Assembly: GCA_948099385.1 (NCBI GenBank)
Contig: CANUEZ040000183.1
Coordinates: 1,612,001 to 1,676,000, forward strand
Direction of reading: 5' to 3'
Length of the DNA stretch: 64,000 nt
Origin: Fasciola hepatica
Lineage: Eukaryota; Platyhelminthes; Trematoda; Plagiorchiida; Fasciolidae
A model generated the notes under the pieces. That model searched no databases. It had not been told where the DNA came from and saw nothing but the letters and a program-made list of their open reading frames with translations. Shown here one piece after another: positions 22,620-33,300 of the stretch. The first letter of the stretch is position 1, and the number at the start of each line of letters is the position of its first letter. The translations under genes were made by a program, and so were the position numbers.

Positions 22620-22950
22620 AATTTGCTTGTCTGACTGCCTTCTGGACTCTGGATTCCACGCCCAAGCTTCAGATCACTCAATAGACCCTGAACTCGGTAG
22701 CACCAAACTTGAGTTTCGCTCTTATTAGGGCTCATTAGTGGTGCGTATTCTCCACCACACCCCAGGGTTCGAACCCGGGCCTCAGCACTTCAAATGCGTG
22801 TGTTACCGCTGAGCCACCTGCGCTCCCATCCCAATCACCAAGTCAATTTTGTTTACCTATCTTCCTCTATGATTGCGAGGAACGCCCAATAGCTTCGGGT
22901 GGAGACACGGTATCTACCCCGTTAACTTCAAGTGAATGCCTCCCACCAAA
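22620..22950 (-). repeat. tRNA-derived SINE, family 1, copy c (best tRNA head)
   Basis: On the minus strand, GGTGGCTCAGCGGTAAC (A-box) and GGGTTCGAACCCTGG (B-box) are spaced as in a tRNA, near 22,760-22,830. The body to the left carries the TCTGGACTCTGG and GTAGCACCAAACTTGAGTTT blocks. Similarity to copy d continues to the right of the head through GAGACACGGTAT to GTTAACTTCAAGTGAATGCC, so the full unit is about 320 bp. An RNA polymerase III promoter is inferred from the boxes. Confidence 0.7.
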
Positions 22951-23059
22951 TCAGGTCTTCTCCACTGGATGGGCCAAAGTGCGCACCCTTCAACCTGCTT
23001 CGTTTTTCATGTATGTGTACCACCCACAATTACTTGCGAGTAGCGTGTGTGACTGGTAG

Positions 23060-23385
23060 CACTCTTTTTGGCTGACTGTTGTTTGGACTCATCATTTCAC
23101 GCAAAACCCTCAGGTCATCCGAGCAACCATACACTGGGAAGCATCAGACTCGAGTTACGCTCTCGTTAGAACTCATTAGTGATGCATATCCTCCACCACA
23201 CCTAGGTTTTGAAGCCCGGGCCTTTTCACCTCGAAGGGGTGTGATACCATTGCGCCACTCCACTCCCATCCGGACTGATCCGAATCACCACGGTGAATTT
23301 GTTCGGAGGTTGTCTATGACAGCCAGTATTACCCGACAGCTTCAAACTGAGACACGGTAATGGTCCATGTTAACTCCAAGCGAAT
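23060..23385 (-). repeat. tRNA-derived SINE, family 1, copy d
   Basis: It shares all blocks of copy c: TTTGGACTCATC, CCTCAGGTCATCCGAGCAA, GCATCAGACTCGAGTTACGC, then a decayed B-box complement (CCTAGGTTTTGAAGCCCGGG). The right extension is GAGACACGGTAATGG...GTTAACTCCAAGCGAATTACT. It has the same orientation as copy c and lies about 110 bp from it. Confidence 0.65.
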
Positions 23386-23840
23386 TACTTATGTCCTCAT
23401 GTTAGGTGTGGAACTCCCAATTTCGATGGAATATCGGTTGATCTGCATTACTCTTTCGTCTATATTCCGACTTTCACGGCTGATTTTATAGTCGAATAGT
23501 GTGCGAGCGCACACAGAAATACGCATCCGAATTTCAATCATTTTACCTTCGTTCAAATATTTCGCCTACTAACAGGCATTTCACTAGTAAGTCGCAAATT
23601 ATTACTCTATGGCAAGTTTCTGGATTTATTGAGCATTCCGTTCAGTTACGCCAGTATTTAGATAAAAGCAAACATTGGACAGTCAATGAATCAGTTTCCT
23701 TGTCGAAAGCAGAAGTAGATTCCCATTGGTCGACTTTTGAGTATGCTTCGCTTTGTAGGTGAATGCTTGTGACTTGAAGGGCCAGGCGTGGCCTAATATA
23801 GGGAGTAATCTGGAATAACCTATCCCACAACACCTATCGG

Positions 23841-24222
23841 GTGGATAGACAGGACTTTGTTAACAGAAATTTTTTCACGTCATATAATGTAAGCAAACAA
23901 AAGGCACGAAAATATTCCACAAATATCGCCAAAAACAAGCTGAATAATATGAATGTCTTGCTCTGGCATCTGTATGTTATACATGGATCGTTTCAGAACA
24001 TTCGCACCCAAGGCTATTGGGGAAAATCAGCAACACTGAAGGAAAAAAGGCTGTCGTATCTCGCAAGTAAACTATTAATGCATTGATGCAAACACAATCT
24101 TTGAACCGGAATTCATGTTTGAATGTGTAAAACAGCGGGTTAATCGAATAATCAGTTCATAATTATGTATTCCTACAATCATAATTTCAATCCCATTGAA
24201 AAGTTCATCGGTTTTTAAACAG
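23841..24222 (+). pseudogene. DNA-transposon transposase relic (IS630/Tc1-like)
   Basis: A frame near 24,165-24,210 reads SYNHNFNPIEKFIGF. It matches the C-terminal DDE-transposase block PYSPxLNPIE of the IS630/Tc1/mariner group, the catalytic Glu region. Upstream, GYWGKSATLKEKRLSYLASK lies in another frame and parallels DNA at 37,500-37,570. The relic is cut off exactly where the right inverted arm starts (24,223). Too short and broken to function. Confidence 0.5.
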
Positions 24223-24723
24223 ATCATTACCTTGTATCTCACAAATAGGCTGCAAAATCGAAAACTAGCTGCAAAAGAGCATCATACTTTATACAATCAT
24301 ACTACCACATCGGTTGTTTTCATGTGGTCGGGAATAAAGATAGCATCAACGGATTGCGCTTGACCAACACATGATTTGTTCCACGTAGATAGCACGATAT
24401 CTGACCAATAAAATTGGGTCCGTTCACACTCTTCCTACTATTTATCTACAATTCAGCATGATTAGCTAATGTTATTTTGGTAGGTTTTAAATGAAATAGA
24501 TTTTTGTTAGTTACTAAATGCCAAAGCACGTGACACGAAAGATTTTGAGGAAATAGCGGATTACTTTTTTCGTTGTTTTTCATAAGACCCACATGTAGTC
24601 ATTTGATTCTTCGTGGAATACGTGTTCATTACAAAATAAACCCGTACACATGTTGGAAATCTTATCAGATAATTCAAGCCTAGGACAGCAGTGATTATTC
24701 CTCAATATATCACTCAACCAGCC
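24223..24723 (-). repeat. Right arm of the 501-bp near-perfect inverted repeat
   Basis: It is the reverse complement of 16,901-17,401 with one difference. The outer flank (right) is TTCAGCGATT and the inner flank (left) is TTTTTAAACAG, the end of the transposase relic. The arms face each other across about 6.8 kb. Confidence 0.9.
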
Positions 24724-24989
24724 TTCAGCGATTTAATCATCACGGCAACAAAAGCAACCGCTTCACATTGGTCATCACTAGGGCTTTTATCTCATTTTCT
24801 TGGTAGACGTGGCACCAATAATGTTACTGCAGGATGAATCTCCAGGAGTGCATCTCTCATCCTAACACGATCGCAAGAATGCGAGTGATATTTCATAGAA
24901 GATGCGACGGGAAGCTTGTTTTCTGTACATCTACTCTCAAGTTATTACACTCTCATTCATATGCGAACAAAATAAGACAAAGTAGCCTA

Positions 24990-26940
24990 TGCTGTCTAAT
25001 AGTCAGTCTGTCAGACAGACATTTAGTCTGTCCTTTGGCTAACTGGCAGACCGACCAACCAACCATTAATCAGGGGAACACCGGGGAATGATAAACTTCA
25101 TTGTCGAAGACGGTGACCCAAATAAGCTTCACGGTTGTGGATGAACTCGTCAACGTGTGCCCACGGGACTTCAAGTCCTCGGACTGACTAAAACTCATTA
25201 TGATGTGAAGCTCAAAATCAGTTAAATAAGTTGCAAATTTTAGGTCAATAACTGATCGCTCTTAGCATCCGTATTAATGGATTCTGCTGGGTAAAAGCAG
25301 CACAGATTGATAAAAATATGTATTAGCTCTCCTCACTGGTTTCTTCAAAGTTGCGCAAACTCTCACAATTTCACTGGAAAGTAGTCAGACCATTGATTCG
25401 GATTCACTTGGGTTAAACTATCTGGGTGCTTAAAAAAAAGATTTTTTGATCATCTGAACTATGTGGCATTTCTTTCATGCATTTTAATCATGTGAAGCGA
25501 CAATACAAAGCCCTCTGGTCAATGCAGCTCTAACGTTAACCCCCTCCCCTCCCACTCAAATTCCTATTCTACCTATTCCTCTTGCCATCTATCTCATCTC
25601 TCATGCTTTGACTGTGTTCGTTTCCGAATTTGCAGGTAAATGCAAGATGAGTGGTTGACCAAACCGATGCTAAATCAATAAGTTGTTATGTATCCCACCA
25701 TATGCACCATGTGCTTCACCCCATGGATGCATGTATGTACGAAGGTCACGCCTACTAGTTCTGACTGGTTCACATGAATGGTAACATTGATCACCCTGGG
25801 GGGTTTTCCATTACTGTGCGATACATCCATGCCACAGAGAGACAGCAATGTGAAATTCAAACTAATAATCACACGATTTCATTGATTCCGTGAGCATGTG
25901 AGTGATGGTCGGTGTTGGGTATGTGAGTGACAGGGAGAGTACTTGCGTGAATTTGCGTTTTCTTTTTTCAGCTCGATTTCATCCTATGAAATGGTATGCG
26001 GCCACCCATCGAGTCATCTCGAATGGAAAAGTTTGACCGGCAATAGTGAACTAAGCCGTAAGGCTACAGTTTAGTAGACTCCCATTCAGTTTTCCTATGC
26101 AAAAAGAATTCATTCGTTCTTGGCAAGCTATTCTGATCGTGAATGACAAAGCATTGTTACATGTGTGATTCAAGAATAAAAGTACTGTATAGGCGATGAA
26201 CCTCCTATTTTTATGATTTACGGAGAAGACTGCTCCTTTAGTACCAATTTTTTGTGGTGAATTTACACATCTCGCACAAGGTGTTCGTTATCTAAATCTT
26301 ACCGTAATCTGCTACGTCTCGTTTACTTTACCTCCACGTTAACATCTCTTGTATAACTGACCATTTAAATTGTACGTAGAGACTAGGTCGCCTAACAAAA
26401 ATCGGATTTGGCCAGAATAAAAGGGAATAAATAGACTATGATTGAGTTATGTCGATATAAACAGTTACGAGTGCTACTATATATCCGTATTTTAGAGCAG
26501 CTTGATTGCAACTAACTTGGTTGATCAAAGTGTGAAGGGGTTTTCCTCTTCGCCGAAGTGAATATATCAGATCACGAGGTTGATTGATTTTCAGCCGATT
26601 TTGTGAACTGACCACACGTGACTGATCGTGGACTACATCTGGGTCAACGCTGCACAGTTGAAGATTGACCGGGAGGTCGGCTTGAGACGTTTATTTTTCA
26701 GGGATGTGGTTCACGATACACAGGCAAATCTAAATTTCGTAGTAGCTCTGGTACCTATGCTTCCGAAATATGTAACCCTGGAAGTGACCTATTGTACTGC
26801 ATAAAAAGTGTTATATTATGACGAACACTACAAATCAGTAGTTCACCTCTCCTGAAAAACAACTCAGTCAACCGCCGACAGCAAATTTGCTTGCTGGGTC
26901 TTCGAGTATGATCAGCGGAACTGATCAACCAACAAACATA
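24990..26940 (+). repeat. Family X repeat, diverged copy 4
   Basis: It aligns in order with the copies at 40.5 and 48 kb. From left to right: AACTGATCGCTCTTAGC, AAGCAGCACAGATTGA, CATCTATCTCATCTCTCATGC, TTGCAGGTAAATGCAAGATG, CTAAATCAATAAGTTG, GCCACAGAGAGACAGCAATG, GAGTGCTACTA...TGTATCCG-like, TTGATTGCAACTAACTTGG, then ATTTTTCAGGGATGTGGTTCACGATACAC. It ends near CGGAACTGATC at about 26,920. Divergence is much higher than between the other copies, so it is the oldest. It lacks the 79-codon open stretch present in copies 1 and 2. No coding function seen. Confidence 0.7.
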
Positions 26941-29295
26941 GAATGATTAAACATCAACAGTAGTATACAGACACGCGAAAAGAATGCTGACTGATTTTCC
27001 GGCCTCAACACAAAGGACAATCGACTAACTTTCCGACTAAGAACTAAGCCGGCAGAAATGGAATTTGGTAAGAAAAGTAATGTGCGAATCCTCAGTGAAT
27101 GATAATATTTGCAGCCTTTAAAGCATGATTAGGGATCTTAGCTCATGATAAACCAGAACTTCGTCTGGAAGATTCTGAGGGGAGATTCGGGGTACAGTTC
27201 ATTTCCTCCCACATCATGGTGAACCTTTTGGCAAAACAAACGAAAATAGTGCAAACAGATATTACAACTCGGCCAGAACGACGATTTGATGCATCAAACC
27301 ACAAAATTCTGTACTTATCCTAACGATGTATCTACATTTCATCCGAAAGACAGCATTCAAAATATCTCCCCCGATGCTTCTTTGAAGGATAGCAGATGCC
27401 ATTATCATAATCCTCAGCAAGCGCCCGGGTGATGGGTAAAGTGATTTATGCAGCTCGTTTGGAGATCAACAAAGCTAACCAAATACTACAAACATGCTTC
27501 TTTGCAAAGTTGCTGTCCTGTCCACTTGAAGACAGGAACCATGCAGACGGGGAAGCAGTTCTATGGCTAATACTCCGTCGTTTACTTCCTCGCTTCTAGT
27601 TCCTCGGAAGTAGCAGCGTTGTTAATACAAAACTATCCATAGTTCCGTTTTTAGCAATCAACTGCTTACTGAGTAGTATATACACTCCGCAGCACTAGTA
27701 CCGATTTTACCGAAAGAAAAAAAACAACGAAACCATAAAAACGAATAAGCTGAGTGGTTACCTTAGCTGAGCTTCTTCCTGGGATTATTCTTCACCGATC
27801 ATCCAATACCAGCCACCACTGCACGCGTGAGGATCAAACCTACTTGCAAACATCGTCGAAGATGAATCGGTCATATCCTCGTTCTTCTACAGGTTGTAGA
27901 ACATAGGTAAATTTCGAGTAATTCAGCCGATGATTTTGGCTCGTTCGAAAGTCACTTTCAGTTCGGTCAACCACGAAGTTCTCTAGTTACCTCCCTCCCC
28001 CGTCCCCCTCCCCTCTCCCCTCTCCCCTCTCCCCTCTCCTCTCTCCCCTAAAAGAAGGATATACCTGCAGTCGAAGCAGAGTTCATTTCTTGCGGAACTA
28101 ATTAATTGGAGTCTATCTTAACAACTAAAGTTCGAAGGAGGAAACTTCCTTGAAACTTCGATTTTGTGGTATATTCAGTTCTTTCAGTGCGTTAGACCGA
28201 AAAGAGAGAAAAATGAACACAATCCAATTGATTCCTTAATTTCGAAAGCTGTCAGTCGTCCGTCAGCACATCGGTGATTGGTAAAGGGCTTGAATTTATG
28301 AATTTTGCATGTGATTTGAAAGAATCAAGATTTGCCATCGCTAGGTGACGCATAACGGCCGAGCGAGAGGTGATATATGTGATTAAAGTAGACGAAACCA
28401 ATGTGGATGGTTATATTTTGTGAGTGTGTAAACTTGAGAAGGGGAAGGTGTCAGCCATCTAGCTCGGTGAAAGCATTTGCAATACAAAACCCTTTGTGTA
28501 CACGAATATTCTGGGAGTATGTGGATGATTGGGGACTCCGTAAATCTTAGACTTCTTGAACTTTGGGTCATGTAGTGATACAAATCGCTTTGGTAGGGTC
28601 AACCCGGTGACCAGTGTCCATCGGGCATAGTGTAATGGATCTCGACAGTAGATTATCACCGAAGAGCTCGGTGTTCTTGGAAGGTGTTTGCATTCTCAGT
28701 AGACAGTTGACTTTCTGCTCTCCCATAGTACTGAACTCTGTGAGTATACTGAAAGTGGACTCCTTGGAGCCGCAGGTTTCTGTCTTTAGCAAACCTCAGG
28801 ATAAAGACATCCGGTTTGCTTTTAAGTTCTATGGATCCTGGACCTAAGGGGTAATATGCCCACCCTGCATCCGGGTAAATGTATTTGAAACAAACAAGTC
28901 ACAACCACTCAGATATTTCTGAGAACTTGCTTCGGATTTGTTGGTCTTTAGGAGTGCACTAGGATTCCGCATCCAGGTTCAAGAGGTTCGCGTACTGAGT
29001 ATTCAGAGCAACCAAGAAAAGTGGTCAATTGTCGAGCTCAGTCAAGCACTTGCACTAGGGTATCGTCCGTATATATTTGATTTGTCACTGCTATGCTCCC
29101 ATTCATGATTCGACTTGTGCCACTTTCCGGTGTGTGATATTTCGTGATAACCTGAGCAACCTCGTGTTGAAATGAAACCAAACTTGCCGATTCAGCGACA
29201 CCACCTAATAGCATTGTAAACGCACTTCCCAGTAATTGACCTTTGACATAAGAGGATATAATTCGTGAGGTACGAAATTTCCGGTTTCAAATGAC
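26941..29295. other. Non-coding stretch with CT tract and unidentified open frames
   Basis: Apart from the CT-rich tract at about 27,991-28,047, a repeat fragment at 27,771-27,830 resembles 58,293-58,335 (a CTTCCTGGRATTATTCTTCAC block). Between 28,383 and 28,860 overlapping minus-strand frames of 66-74 codons, including HDPKFKKSKIYGVPNHPHT, look protein-like but shift frame and match nothing I know. They may be an old retroelement piece. Confidence 0.35.
27991..28047 (+). repeat. Pyrimidine tract, (CCCCTCT)n-like
   Basis: About 57 bases of almost pure C and T, with several tandem CCCCTCTCCCCTCTC units, give a homopyrimidine/homopurine duplex. Such tracts can form triplex DNA. No function is implied here. 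Confidence 0.85.
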
Positions 29296-29614
29296 ATGGC
29301 ATTGTATCTGGATGACAGGACAAAATTTCTCCGGAAACACACGACTGGTTTCGCGGTTATTGCCGCTCATCAGGTATGCGTACCCGGTACTTTGGAAGAA
29401 TCACCGTGTGATTCTAAAAATGCACTCCCCGTCCATGCACGCCCCATTCGATTCAAATGAGATTACAGCTGTAAACCAACTGAGGAGTGCTCGAGTATAA
29501 GGATGATTGGGCGAAAGAGTACCGGGTACGCATACCTGGTGGGCGGCAATAACCGCGAAACCGGTCGTGAGCTTCCGGGAAAAATTTGTCCTGTCACCCA
29601 GATACAATGCCATA
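29296..29614. repeat. Fold-back (inverted repeat) element
   Basis: Arms 29,296-29,390 and 29,519-29,614 are reverse complements at roughly 88% by eye, with a 128-base spacer. The core shared by both is GGTTTCGCGGTTATTGCCGC followed by a GTATGCGTACCCGGTAC block. Either a miniature fold-back transposon or two inverted copies of a short repeat would explain it. Open frames run through both arms but are by-products of the repeat. Confidence 0.75.
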
Positions 29615-30210
29615 CTACTCATACCGAACATGGCTTTTTGTTAGGAAATGTTTCTATTGCCACTAACTACAAAAAGTGTTTTTCTGTGTTGCTGGATAAG
29701 TTAACAGAAGCTACAGTTATTTTGCTTACTGCGTTCATTTGTCAACCATTTTCTCGGATTACAATGGAAGCAACTCAACTTTCAAAATTACCTACATCAA
29801 TTAAATTTTGCTAAACAATCCTGTTTACTTGGATACTAGTGGTAGCACTGTGCGCCAATGGGTACTGAAAAAAGGGGTTCAACACAGAAATAACATGCTT
29901 ACGCATTGAACCAGATGTGAAAACTCTCCAGAAGTGATCTTTTTCCTGAAAAGTTTCCATGTGGCCTATTTTTCGGTTCACTGACAAAAGAGTACTTGCT
30001 GCTGCCACGAAACTAGATGCCTCGATGCAATTTGCGCAGTAGAGAAGCTTAAGTCAGTTAGTTGCTTCTCACTAGTATGACGAAGCCCCAGCACACTGAA
30101 AGTGGCTGCTTTCCTCCAGTGGAGAAGGGGGTAAGCTTGATGTTAATCTACTCTCCTTCTGCGACTTTCTGAACTACACTTTACTTAAACCACTATTTCT
30201 TGTGTTTCAG
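29615..30210. other. No supported feature
   Basis: A 103-codon plus-strand open stretch that starts inside the fold-back right arm (29,503-29,814) has no recognisable motif. Nothing else is seen. Confidence 0.4.
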
Positions 30211-30342
30211 CTCATACACGATTTTCACTGGTAGAGAAAAGAGTCACATTTGGACTTCCGAGGTCATCTGCATTCACAATGAACGTCCAAGATTGTTTTC
30301 GTTTTCCAGAGTGATAATGGATTTCGAAAGCAGCCCACTCAG
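30211..30342 (+). CDS. Candidate internal exon, unknown protein
   Basis: A 132-nt open stretch is bounded by an excellent acceptor (CTATTTCTTGTGTTTCAG) and a good donor (CTCAG then GTCAGT). The only fully open frame encodes about 44 residues, including SYTIFTGREKSHIW, EVICIHNERPRLF and MDFESSPL. It ends in phase 2, which would fit the candidate last exon at 37,206-37,374 on the same strand. The protein is not recognised. Confidence 0.35.
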
Positions 30343-33300
30343 GTCAGTAACTTTGTGTAAAATTGCGTCCGGTTTCTGTTTAATTTCTGCATCATTTCTC
30401 GCTTCGGAACCTCATCTACGCTACAGTTACGTGGCATTTAGCTGCTTATGAGCAATGAACTAACCGTAATAAAACCTGCCTTTTGTGAGATAGTGCAACT
30501 AACAAATAAGGGTGATTACCGATAAATATGGAGAATCAGTTGCCGAAAGAAATTCGATTTCCAACAGCTAAAGGGCTTATCTAAGATATATCTGGATACA
30601 AATCAGCGATCGAAGTTAGACCCATCACTGTGTTGGAAAACGAGTCATTCGAGAACATCTATCTGAGAAGGTTGTTTACAAGGGCAAAGATACTTGCTCA
30701 GGGGTGCAGTAGAAAGGGGTACAATTTATAGCCCCAAGGATACGATTTCCAATAGGGATAATAATAAGCAAACCGATTAGACCAATACAGAACCACATAA
30801 GATCCCTATAGGTCAGCTGTGATGAGCCGGACAACAGTGGATTACTGTCTACCACCGACCATATTTGGATAAAACATAAGAAGATTTTCAAAAAAATGAA
30901 CTGTACGTCACTGGAAGGGCTGCTCTTTTCTGTCCCATATTCAGTAACTTTCATTGTATAACTGGACAGTAATATCCATTTCTCGCTAAGCATTAGTCAA
31001 CACTGTTATCTCGTCTCCATAACACTGCTGATGCTCGAAAATCTTGGCGTGAATGTAATCGTGGCTTCCGATTTTGACCTGAAAAGGAGCACAGAATAAT
31101 TTTCGCTTTCGTCGACAAACACACATACATTCACAAATTAGTTTGTGCCCCTACCCACCTGGGTAAAGATTTCCGAAACTTTAATTATGTGCGGTCGGTA
31201 GCCTATATGTGATTCAAGCTGTTCCAAAAGCTTAGTAATACATTGAATCAGACCACGATAATCATACCGAACTTATCACTTCCTCCAGTTTTAATTTCTC
31301 TTCCACATCAGGGATCCGAGTATGGATAGAGCCGTCGCGACTCATTTTCAATTAGTCGTTTTATGAGATGCGAAAAAGGACATCACTGCATAAATCAAAA
31401 GTTTCAAGAAATGTTTGGTTTAGAAAATACAATACATTAAACTAGATACTAAGCACATTCACCTTGCATAAAATCATTCAGCCCATCGAACGGTATTCAT
31501 AAATGTCATGACCATGTGATTATGTGATTCATACATCCAGTATATCACTACCACTTCGGCTTGCTGTTCAGAACATCCGGTTCTCCGTTATTGTGGGTGT
31601 GTAATTATTTCCGTGGCTGATTTTGTGTCACAAATTCATGAAGCAATACAGTGAAGGAGTACATTCAATAACTGCAAGAACCCACTAAACAATCAGAGAG
31701 GAACGGTGTGTGCAGCCTCGTGTTATTCACCACGGGTCCAGATTTAGTGACCAGCCTGGGACAGTCGGTAGTCGTTAGAAGCCGCATCAGAACCTACAAC
31801 TTATATCACCTGACTATCAGTCAGTATTTTGTATGCACATATACCCACGTATGATACAGCCGATATATCCAATTCAGAAGCATCAATTATGTGTTCAGGA
31901 GACGAATTGTGATAGTCAATGTGGAATTTTCTCGTTCGTCTCTGTCCATGTTTCGTCACGTCTCCTTTCTCTCCGTTTGGATACTCCTGATTATTCCACT
32001 AAACACTAATGGACATGGTTGTCGTACTACACCAAGTAAGCCCTTTCGGCAATTGTAATTACCGGACTGTGGGTCATAACAGGTTTGGTTAGTTTATAGG
32101 AGTTGCAGCCCCAATCCGGAAAGTCAGTCCAATTTCAACCGTTTGTAGTTATTTTCACGTGTGTGCACGTGTATCTTAGTCTCAAAATCTCGACCACAAT
32201 GTCAGTTATAGAATACATCAACTACCTTAAATGAGACACCGAAATATTCTCACGTCAGATGGAAGGATTTTAATCTCGGGCCAATGGATTAGTTCAAAGT
32301 GTCATACGAGTGAGTGTTGGGCGGATTCCAACTAGATTACGACTTCTGTGTTTTCTTTTCGTTTGTTCGGACTTGTGAAGAAACAATATGAGGACTTTGC
32401 TCCTTGTCCGGAACACAGTAACCGAACGGTTAGGAACTGGGTTTTTGACAATCTACGCACGCACCTTTTGGTATAATGTACAAATGAGGGTACGTGGGGC
32501 GTGAATGGGATAACAGAGGGTGATGGAGTGGTGGTAGAAGCAGTGAAAGAGTGGCAAGCCGTAATTGGAAGAACGGGAAGAGCACTGTATCCAATCTTGA
32601 GGTCATATGTGTTGGCTCAGTTGCATCCAAAGGGAATACTTCTGACCAGTAAAAGTTATGACCATCGTTAAACTGTAACGTCGAGTCTCCTGGTGGCAAC
32701 AAACGTGTAAAAGAAATGGAAGAAATTGGAATAAAATGAAGGGAACTGTAATTTTCAATCTAAATATATTCGGATTAATTTCAGACTGACTGTCTCTAGG
32801 ATATCGGATATATAACTGGAATTTATACACCAGTCAGCTTGAAGCGTCATAGAATAGCGGTAGTGAGGTAATTGATATACCCTATACCTGCGTATCCAAA
32901 GGGATGTTAGATATGCGAAAGCAATTGACCAATGGACTTTCAACTTCCCCCGCTCTCAGGTACTCCTACCACCCCTTCCGTGGTGAACACCTTCTATCGT
33001 GGTTAGATACGGATTTTATGTGACCGAATTTCTGGTATCAAATCAAACCTTATTAGTTATAATTCAATCTGTTACTGAACGACGGAGTTGGTTGTAATTT
33101 GGGGTGTACCCCACTTGAAAGAAGCAAAGATCAAGATTTTCCCTTCCTAATAATTTCAAAAGTGACGTTCAAAATAAATAAACAAAATATCAAATTTGTT
33201 CAGCAGAATCATCATCTAATGGAATACAAATCCACTCTGAAATCCGGTTGTTTCTCATTCTAGTTATTGAATGGTGAACATCAAATTTTGAAATGTTCCA

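Noticed and set aside
22755..22830. Functional tRNA gene
   Set aside because: The tRNA-like head belongs to a longer repeat present four times in the window.
16901..24723. The 501-bp arms as LTRs of one element
   Set aside because: LTRs are direct repeats; these are inverted and lack TG...CA ends and a primer-binding site.
28383..28860. Protein-like minus-strand frames (KFKKSKIYGVPNHPHT region)
   Set aside because: Frames shift repeatedly and no family is recognised, so no gene or element call is made.
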